This document shows, piece by piece, positions 8,178 through 13,356 of a stretch of DNA of 15,313 nucleotides. The stretch is taken from NCBI GenBank assembly GCA_003251955.1, contig QKDV01000274.1, positions 1 to 15,313 on the forward strand, read 5' to 3'. The translations under genes and the position numbers were made by a program. How positions within the stretch are numbered: the stretch's first letter is position 1; each line of letters begins with the position of its first letter. The notes beneath the pieces are model-generated. The model saw nothing but the letters and a program-made list of their open reading frames with translations. It had not been told where the DNA came from and searched no databases. The DNA comes from Methanospirillum hungatei. Its GTDB lineage: Archaea > Halobacteriota > Methanomicrobia > Methanomicrobiales > Methanospirillaceae.

Positions 8178-8786
8178 TTAGATATTCGTCCTGCCATACG
8201 GACAGTAATGACAGGCATGGGTGAGAACCGCAACACCGGCTGTAGAAGGCCCAATAAACAGGTACTTTTCTCCAGGCTCTTCAGGGATTACCCCCTTCTC
8301 ATCACTGATCATTCCATCAGAGGAGATCAGGATCAGATCTGCATCCTGTGGGGAATCCACAATTTGTGATGAAAAATGCTCACGGATTCGGGCCATTTCG
8401 CCACAACACCAGATCTTCCTTCCTGCGATTGTCCGCTCAAGTTCTTTGAGACAGATATCATGGTTTTCAGGAAGACAGGCATGAAGACGGCGAGATGTAC
8501 AGAGAAAACCGGTTATGGCATTTATGATTCCGGCTGCTGCAGACCGCAAGGCAGGTTTTCCAAGTGTTGCACCGAACATGAATGAGGGCTTTGTTGTTGT
8601 CCGTACAGGATCATCAGATGCAATACCGGCAGATCTCCCCCCAAAGGTCACACGGAGAAGGGCTCCCCGTTCATACGCACATTTAATGACCTCATTCTCC
8701 TGTTCTAGTGTGACTGGGTTATCAGAGATGCCACAATCCTCCACCATTAACTCGATTTGAGTAACCGCTTTGTTTATAATATGCAT
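8178..8786 (-). CDS. Uncharacterised cysteine-rich protein, possibly distantly DUF364-like
   Basis: I do not firmly recognise this 202-residue protein. It has no signal peptide or convincing transmembrane segment. The N-terminal half includes RVTFGGRSAGIASDD (45-59) and RSAAAGIINAITGFL (81-95). The C-terminal half resembles a small Rossmann-type domain: AGRKIWCCGEMARI (121-134), DADLILISSDGMI (148-160) and YLFIGPSTAG (175-184). The order 'AAGIINAI ... AGRK ... IGPST' recalls the DUF4213/DUF364 putative heavy-metal-chelating family. That match is from memory and weak. Nine cysteines are spread along the chain, including CC at 127-128 and HACHYCPYG near the end (190-198, C192 and C195), which could bind a metal or cofactor. 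GGAG at 8795-8792 lies five bases before the ATG, a good start. It precedes glmM by 28 bases and may lead that operon, but a role in sugar metabolism is not shown by the sequence. Confidence 0.75.
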   Translation of the reverse strand: MHIINKAVTQIELMVEDCGISDNPVTLEQENEVIKCAYERGALLRVTFGGRSAGIASDDPVRTTTKPSFMFGATLGKPALRSAAAGIINAITGFLCTSRRLHACLPENHDICLKELERTIAGRKIWCCGEMARIREHFSSQIVDSPQDADLILISSDGMISDEKGVIPEEPGEKYLFIGPSTAGVAVLTHACHYCPYGRTNI

Positions 8787-8847
8787 AAATTCTCCAGAGT
8801 GTCGATCAAATACTATGATTATCTGACTGTATGAGCAAAGAGAACAG

Positions 8848-9495
8848 TTACATTCTCCAGCCGTATTTACCGATCAGGGGTACGAACCTGACCCCATCAA
8901 ATCGCTCTTTCAGGATTCCTTCAGGATTTTTTGTCAGACGAACAAGCTCCTGAATCTGTGTGGTACCAACCGGGGCCACAAGTCTACCACCAGGGGCAAG
9001 TTGTTCAATGAGAGGAGAAGGTATAGAAGGAGTTGCTGCCGTGATGATGATACCATCATAGGGGGCCATTTCTGGCCACCCAAGCGTTCCATCAGCCACA
9101 AAAACGGAGACATTCTTTACACCAGCCCTCTGCAAACTGACCCTGGCAGCATCTGCAAGTGCAGGAATTCGCTCAATACTTACCACCCGGCCACATATCG
9201 TAGCAAGGATGGCTGCCTGGTACCCACTTCCGGTGCCTATCTCCAGGATGTTATCCCCCTCTTGTGGTACCAGGAGTTCTGTCATTATAGCAACAATATA
9301 GGGTTGGGAGATGGTCTGATCATGACCAATTGGAATAGGGTGATCGCAGTATGCATCTCTGGTAAACTCTTCAGGGACAAAAAGATGCCTTGGCACAATC
9401 TCCAAGGCTCTGAGAACCCTCAGATCCTTAACTCCCCGGGATTGGATCTGGGACTGAACCATCATAGCCCGTTCATCAGCCCGATCCTTATTCAT
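8848..9495 (-). CDS. pcm: Protein-L-isoaspartate O-methyltransferase
   Basis: Pcm methylates L-isoaspartyl residues that form in ageing proteins, using S-adenosylmethionine, and so starts their repair in the cytoplasm. The 215-residue length is normal for the family. The family signature around the catalytic serine is HDQTISQPYIVAIM (58-71, S63). SAM-binding motif I is ILEIGTGSGYQAA (83-95), the acidic end of the next strand is VSIERIP (105-111), and VFVADGTLGWP (131-141) and IITAATPSIP (150-159) follow. GGRLVAPVG (169-177) is the last core motif. The ATG at 9495 follows the SufB-like stop by only three bases, so the two genes are probably co-transcribed. The ribosome-binding site is weak (AGGAT in the preceding gene's last codons). 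A 61-base gap separates it from the next gene downstream. Confidence 0.95.
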   Translation of the reverse strand: MNKDRADERAMMVQSQIQSRGVKDLRVLRALEIVPRHLFVPEEFTRDAYCDHPIPIGHDQTISQPYIVAIMTELLVPQEGDNILEIGTGSGYQAAILATICGRVVSIERIPALADAARVSLQRAGVKNVSVFVADGTLGWPEMAPYDGIIITAATPSIPSPLIEQLAPGGRLVAPVGTTQIQELVRLTKNPEGILKERFDGVRFVPLIGKYGWRM

Positions 9496-9498
9496 AAA

Positions 9499-10611
9499 TT
9501 AAAATCCTGACTTCTCTGCAGCGTCGATTGCCGCATTGATCTGATCCTGAAGCACATCAGGGAGACCTTCAACTCTTACATCCAAAAAGCCCCTGATGAT
9601 AGTTGCTGTTGCAGTCTCTTCATCAAGGCCACGTGCCATAAGATACTCGATCTCGTCCTTTGCTATCTTTCCAACCGCTGCCTCATGGGAGAGTTCAGTA
9701 TCAACCACTTCTCCCCTGATCTCCGGGATTGCATGAATCGTCCCGTCTTTTAAGATCAGCCCTTTACACTCAATATGCCCACGGGTTCCTTTAACTTTTC
9801 CCTGAATCATTCCACGGGAGTAAATGAGACCTCCGGTGGTGATGGCACGGGTCAGAAGTTCGGCACTAGTTCCACGTGCATTCAGGTTGACAGTGGATCC
9901 CAGATCAAGGTGCGAACCGGGGGGAGCAACCACGACACTTGAGAACCTACCTACTGCATTTTCTCCTACAAGATCACAGATCGGTGACATCTGGATCTTT
10001 CTGACCGGTTCCATGCAGACATAATTTGAGAGAAATACCCCATTTTCTTCTACGATTGAAGCACTCCGGGGATAAACGGCAATATTTTTCCCCCAGTTAT
10101 GGATCATGGTTGAGGTGACTTTTGCTCCCTTGCCAACGTAGAACTCGGTGACCCCGATATGGGCACCGCTGCTTCGTGCGGATGCTGATGTACATCCAGA
10201 TATGATGTGAAGTTCGGAATCTTCTTCTGCGATGATTATATTATGCACATGCTGCACCGGAGAATCAGACATGAGTAGACAGGCCTGAAGTGGGTAGACA
10301 CTCCGGGTTCCTTTCTTCGCAATGATGACAAAACCACGCGGATCTTTCTGGGCGGCTACGTAGCGGGTGAACTTGTCTTTGTCTTTTGACACCGCCCGCC
10401 AGACATACTCATTTACCCAGGGGTATAACTCAAGGGCTTTCCCCAGGGTCAGGAATTCTATACCGCTACAATCAGAGGTTACATGGCAGACATCCTGATC
10501 TTTCTGAAAGAAACTTCCGGAGCGATTTTTCATATCAACTTCCAGACCGGTCAGTGCGAGTCGCCGTTTGTCTTCCGGCGGGAGATCAGTCATCTGTAAT
10601 TTTTCAGGCAT
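9499..10611 (-). CDS. sufB: SufB/SufD-family Fe-S cluster assembly scaffold protein
   Basis: SufB and SufD form the beta-helix scaffold that works with the ATPase SufC to assemble Fe-S clusters. This 370-residue protein is short compared with bacterial SufB (about 470-495) and matches the compact archaeal form. The C-terminal core is well conserved: NARGTSAELLTRAI (244-257), RGMIQGKVKGTRGHIECKG (266-284) and DTELSHEAAVGKI (304-316). C282 sits where bacterial SufB has its sulfur-accepting cysteine, and H309-E310 match the SufB His-Glu pair. SufD usually has His followed by another residue, so this looks SufB-like. No SufC gene adjoins it. The upstream neighbour is a phosphatase and the downstream one is pcm. 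A strong GGAGG at 10619-10615 lies unusually close, three bases before the ATG. A box A-like sequence is further upstream. Confidence 0.93.
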   Translation of the reverse strand: MPEKLQMTDLPPEDKRRLALTGLEVDMKNRSGSFFQKDQDVCHVTSDCSGIEFLTLGKALELYPWVNEYVWRAVSKDKDKFTRYVAAQKDPRGFVIIAKKGTRSVYPLQACLLMSDSPVQHVHNIIIAEEDSELHIISGCTSASARSSGAHIGVTEFYVGKGAKVTSTMIHNWGKNIAVYPRSASIVEENGVFLSNYVCMEPVRKIQMSPICDLVGENAVGRFSSVVVAPPGSHLDLGSTVNLNARGTSAELLTRAITTGGLIYSRGMIQGKVKGTRGHIECKGLILKDGTIHAIPEIRGEVVDTELSHEAAVGKIAKDEIEYLMARGLDEETATATIIRGFLDVRVEGLPDVLQDQINAAIDAAEKSGF

Positions 10612-10646
10612 AATCCTCCGAATCTACATACATCAGGTTCCCATCA

Positions 10647-10654
10647 TGATAAAG
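10647..10654 (-). promoter_or_regulatory. Possible TATA box for the sufB-pcm unit
   Basis: The 114-base gap between the phosphatase stop and the SufB-like ATG contains CCTTTATCATG read on the minus strand, with TTTATCAT at these positions. A start about 25 bases downstream would give a leader of roughly 12 bases containing the GGAGG ribosome-binding site. The match to the archaeal box A is only moderate. No stable hairpin is apparent in the rest of the gap. Confidence 0.3.
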
Positions 10655-10725
10655 GAAGGGAGAACTGAGTGATTGAATCATTCTTGTTCTGAGAGGCATG
10701 GGGTAATAACATACCTGATTGTTCT

Positions 10726-11508
10726 TCATGATTCCTTTTGGATAAGTTCGGGAAGTACCATGATTGATCGGATTATGTGCGTGGGTTTTACTTGAGATTT
10801 CTCCACTACTTCAGCACTGAATTTGCCGGTCTGAACCAGTACTCCTTGAAGCCCGCATGCCATTGATCCCCCAATATCTGTAACTATATCATCACCAACC
10901 ATCAGGGTTGTCTTTGGATCAGCCCTCATGCTTGATAAGGCCCCTCTGAAGAATTCCGGAGATGGCTTTCCCATGAGGACAGATGCCTTTCCTGATGCAA
11001 ACTCAAGGCTGGCCACAAAAGCTCCTGCTCCAAGGGAAAGCCCATCACTATCCTTCCAGTATCGATCCTTCTCAAGGGCAATCAGTTCAGCACCACCAAT
11101 CACCAGGCGAAACGCCTGGTTTATTGACTGATAGGTGAAGGCATCCCCGGCATCAGCAATAATCACTACCTGACCATCATGAACAAGGGATATACCGGCA
11201 TTGAGGAAGTCATCCTTAAGATCATCAGTTGCCAGGAGGGTACATGATGAGATTCCATGAGTCTGAAGATACTGTATCGCTGCTCCTGCAGGAGTGAAGA
11301 CCTCATCGTCCCGGACAGGTAGGTTCAGACGCTCTAGTTTTTCAATAACTGATTTTTTTGACCGCCTAGTTCCATTGGATATGAAGCGATAGGAGATCTT
11401 GTTTTGCTGTAGAAATTCGATGGTTTTTGTAGCACCCGGCAGAGGATCCATCCCGGTGAACAAGGTTCCATCAATATCCAGGAGCACGGCGTGGACAGCC
11501 ATATACAT
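10726..11508 (-). CDS. HAD-superfamily hydrolase, NagD-type (class IIA) phosphatase
   Basis: This 260-residue protein is a complete class IIA haloacid-dehalogenase-type phosphatase, a family that removes phosphate from small metabolites such as nucleotides, p-nitrophenyl or sugar phosphates. Motif I is LLDIDGTLF (9-17), with nucleophile D11 and acid/base D13. Motif II is FISNGTRRS (42-50). Motif III lysine is in LMGKPSPEFF (178-187, K181). Motif IV is MVGDDIVTDIGG (203-214, D206, D207, D211). The cap domain between II and III, about 75-170, contains GGAELIALEKDRYW (138-151), typical of NagD-like proteins, and it sets substrate choice. The substrate cannot be read from sequence. The start may be the ATG at 11508 or a second ATG two codons later (11502). 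No ribosome-binding site is clear, so translation may be leaderless. The gene is divergent from the tRNA pair. Confidence 0.92.
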   Translation of the reverse strand: MYMAVHAVLLDIDGTLFTGMDPLPGATKTIEFLQQNKISYRFISNGTRRSKKSVIEKLERLNLPVRDDEVFTPAGAAIQYLQTHGISSCTLLATDDLKDDFLNAGISLVHDGQVVIIADAGDAFTYQSINQAFRLVIGGAELIALEKDRYWKDSDGLSLGAGAFVASLEFASGKASVLMGKPSPEFFRGALSSMRADPKTTLMVGDDIVTDIGGSMACGLQGVLVQTGKFSAEVVEKSQVKPTHIIRSIMVLPELIQKES

Positions 11509-11516
11509 ATTCTATA

Positions 11517-11532
11517 TCTGAAATATTTCAGA
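11517..11532. other. Perfect 16-bp palindrome just upstream of the phosphatase gene
   Basis: TCTGAAATATTTCAGA reads the same on both strands. It lies 8 bases upstream of the phosphatase ATG (11508) and about 33 bases upstream of the divergent tRNA promoter element. Its position next to the likely transcript start of the phosphatase gene would suit an operator for a dimeric regulator. AT-rich symmetry can also arise by chance, and no second copy was seen in the window. Confidence 0.4.
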
Positions 11533-11565
11533 ATCGCTCTTCATTTACCCACACACATAGATAAG

Positions 11566-11573
11566 TTTAATAA
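11566..11573 (+). promoter_or_regulatory. Archaeal box A (TATA box) for the tRNA-Gly/tRNA-Val unit
   Basis: TTTAATAA, in the context AAGTTTAATAAGAC, lies about 29-36 bases upstream of the mature 5' end of tRNA-Gly. This is the spacing expected for an archaeal TATA box with transcription starting a few bases before the tRNA. No other TATA-like element lies between it and the tRNA. Confidence 0.65.
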
Positions 11574-11601
11574 GACAGACATCCCACGTTGTAAAGCATC
11601 T

Positions 11602-11672
11602 GCACCGATGGTCTAGAGGCATGACTTTGGCCTTCCAAGCCAATAGCTCGGGTTCAATTCCCGATCGGTGCA
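11602..11672 (+). tRNA. tRNA-Gly (anticodon UCC)
   Basis: The 71-base sequence folds into a complete cloverleaf. The acceptor stem GCACCGA/TCGGTGC pairs fully, with discriminator A at 11672. The D-arm has GTC/GAC and the conserved GG. The anticodon stem TTGGC/GCCAA encloses the loop CTTCCAA, whose anticodon is UCC (reads GGA, and GGG by wobble). The T-arm TCGGG/CCCGA encloses TTCAATT. CCA is not encoded and there is no intron. Only eight T-rich bases separate it from tRNA-Val, so the two are probably processed from one transcript. Confidence 0.96.
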
Positions 11673-11680
11673 TTTCTTTT

Positions 11681-11754
11681 GGGCCCGTGGTCTAGCTGGT
11701 TATGACGTCGCCTTCACACGGCGGAGATCCTGAGTTCGAATCTCAGCGAGCCCA
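11681..11754 (+). tRNA. tRNA-Val (anticodon CAC) with an acceptor-stem C-A mismatch
   Basis: This 74-base cloverleaf has D-arm GTC/GAC and anticodon stem TCGCC/GGCGG around the loop TTCACAC, giving anticodon CAC for GUG codons. The T-arm CTGAG/CTCAG encloses TTCGAAT, and the discriminator is A at 11754. The acceptor strands are GGGCCCG and CGAGCCC. Six pairs form, but C5 (11685) faces A68 (11749), an unpaired C-A. Everything else is normal, so it is probably functional. CCA is not encoded and there is no intron. Confidence 0.95.
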
Positions 11755-11773
11755 TAAAAGAATATAAAATCTA

Positions 11774-11779
11774 TTTTTT
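11774..11779 (+). terminator. T-tract terminator after the tRNA pair
   Basis: Six consecutive T residues 20 bases after tRNA-Val fit the simple oligo-T termination signals of archaea. The tract overlaps the stop codon of the convergent DUF2079 gene. That gene's own transcript would meet T-rich sequence on the minus strand just beyond its stop (about 11756-11770). A weaker T-rich run, TTTCTTTT, lies between the two tRNAs (11673-11680). Confidence 0.5.
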
Positions 11780-13244
11780 AAGATTTAACAATAATTGTTG
11801 ATTTTTTCTGAATTGTGTCGAGGAGCATTGGGTTATCATTCTTCACATAAACAGAAGTACCATCAATGTCAAGAGCTTTTTGATATTGTTCTGAAATATC
11901 TTTCATATGTTGTTGGAAATCTTGAGCATATTCAGGTAGTTTCTCATCTAACAGAATGAGATCTGCCTGAGGATTATAGTTCATATAAACATCATGCCGG
12001 TTTGTTAAAAAGGGAAGGATGTTCATAGGAGCTGCAACCGAGATATCAGCGGGAATTATATCAATCACCTGATGTAGAACAGGACTGTGCTGCCAGGTTG
12101 GTATATGCCCTCCATGTGCTGCATATTGCAACGGAGGAATTACCGGAGACCAGAGAAGAGTTGCAACGAGAGAACATACTAATACCAGGATTAAGATGTT
12201 TCTCTGGGTTACCAGACCTTGTTTCCTTTTGTCAGAAGAGATTCTGGTGACTCCGATTATAAAAGCCATAAAAACAACAGGAATTATCAATGAAGAGTAA
12301 TGCTGCCCAATATAGTAGTATTCTTGATTTGGAGAAAGAAGAATCTCCAAGAATGAGGGAACCCCAATAACAAGGACACTCAAACCAGCAAATGGAATGA
12401 ACAGAAGAGGGAGGAATAATTGTAAAAGATAATTTAAGCGATTAATATTGTGCTCAGACAAATTTGAGGATATATTTGTATATTGATCAATATTATGAAC
12501 AGTGATGACTGGATTTTCAATAGGGAATGCAGGAATTATTATAAAAAAGAATAAAAAGAGGACAAATAAAGAGAGAATAATTAAAAGAATAAAGTGCAAG
12601 TTTTCTTTTAAAGTTTTTGATCGATTCAGATATAGCCCAACAATTCCCAACATCAATATGAATAAACTAACGTCTTCTTTTATCAGAAGACAGAAGCATC
12701 CACACGCGAGCATCAGATTATTCCGTTTTGTCAGATAAGCCCACAAGGTCATTCCACCGAAAAATGGGAGAAATGAGACCTCATAAAAATCGCAATATCC
12801 TAGTCCCTGAACACATGGATATAAAAAATAAATTAGTGCAACCATCCATGCGTTTTTTTCTCCAACAAATTCACGAGCACAGAGATATATCGGAACTACT
12901 CCGAGTGTGATAAGTACAGACTTGATGACAAACAAGGTTGTTGCAGATGATGAGAGATAGTAAAATGGGAGAACTAATACCAGGATGGGAGAGAAATGAA
13001 CACCAAAATGTGAGCCCCCTTCGAATGAATTTGTAAGTAGTTCACCTGAATGAAGAGTGTTCCAGAAGATCTGATTAAATAAGGCAGTATCATATTGGGG
13101 ATCAAAAACGGATAATCGATATAACGACATTAATGAGAAAAAAATTGCAAAAATGACGGATGCAATGATAACAATGATATCATATCGGTTATAATCAGTT
13201 TTTTTGCCAGTTATTTCATTGATCCTTCGCTTTTTTACATCCAT
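11778..13244 (-). CDS. DUF2079 polytopic membrane protein
   Basis: This is a 488-residue integral membrane protein of the DUF2079 family, which is common in methanogens. I recall it as related to GT-C-fold membrane glycosyltransferases. The function is not established. Diagnostic stretches are FDPQYDTALFNQIFWNTLHS (47-66) and HFGVHFSPILVLVLPFYYL (79-97), the conserved first loop and following helix. About ten or eleven hydrophobic segments can be seen, for example 22-41, 84-98, 102-122, 132-148, 192-206, 216-239, 272-302, 317-333 and 348-365. They are followed by a soluble C-terminal domain of about 120 residues (ISVAAPMNILPFLTNRHDV at 401-419). I chose the ATG at 13244. The frame stays open to a TTG at 13271, but that adds nine weak residues and sits at the predicted transcript start. 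The gene is visibly more AT-rich than its neighbours. It could act in surface glycosylation. Confidence 0.85.
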   Translation of the reverse strand: MDVKKRRINEITGKKTDYNRYDIIVIIASVIFAIFFSLMSLYRLSVFDPQYDTALFNQIFWNTLHSGELLTNSFEGGSHFGVHFSPILVLVLPFYYLSSSATTLFVIKSVLITLGVVPIYLCAREFVGEKNAWMVALIYFLYPCVQGLGYCDFYEVSFLPFFGGMTLWAYLTKRNNLMLACGCFCLLIKEDVSLFILMLGIVGLYLNRSKTLKENLHFILLIILSLFVLFLFFFIIIPAFPIENPVITVHNIDQYTNISSNLSEHNINRLNYLLQLFLPLLFIPFAGLSVLVIGVPSFLEILLSPNQEYYYIGQHYSSLIIPVVFMAFIIGVTRISSDKRKQGLVTQRNILILVLVCSLVATLLWSPVIPPLQYAAHGGHIPTWQHSPVLHQVIDIIPADISVAAPMNILPFLTNRHDVYMNYNPQADLILLDEKLPEYAQDFQQHMKDISEQYQKALDIDGTSVYVKNDNPMLLDTIQKKSTIIVKS

Positions 13245-13293
13245 AGAACTCTCTAATGCCAATATATGCAATGGATTGCATATGAACTGATAC

Positions 13294-13303
13294 TATTAAA
13301 AAA
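13294..13303 (-). promoter_or_regulatory. Probable TATA box for the DUF2079 gene
   Basis: TTTTTTAATA on the minus strand lies about 50-60 bases before the chosen ATG at 13244. Transcription 25-27 bases downstream would begin near 13271 and leave a leader of about 27 bases. The same T-run could help terminate transcripts of the PKD/PEGA gene that ends at 13357. The 112-base spacer between the two genes contains no other recognisable feature. Confidence 0.45.
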
Positions 13304-13356
13304 TGAAAATAGAGGAAGTAGTCAATAGTAATTCTTTTTAAATAAATATTGACATA

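Noticed and set aside
12535..12610. Purine-rich, A-rich tract on the plus strand resembling a regulatory or replication element
   Set aside because: It is the reverse complement of codons for a Phe/Leu/Ile-rich transmembrane helix of the DUF2079 protein.
13245..13271. TTG start at 13271 for the DUF2079 gene
   Set aside because: It would begin at the predicted transcript start and add nine poorly placed residues. The ATG at 13244 has a sensible leader and the TATA box at the right distance.
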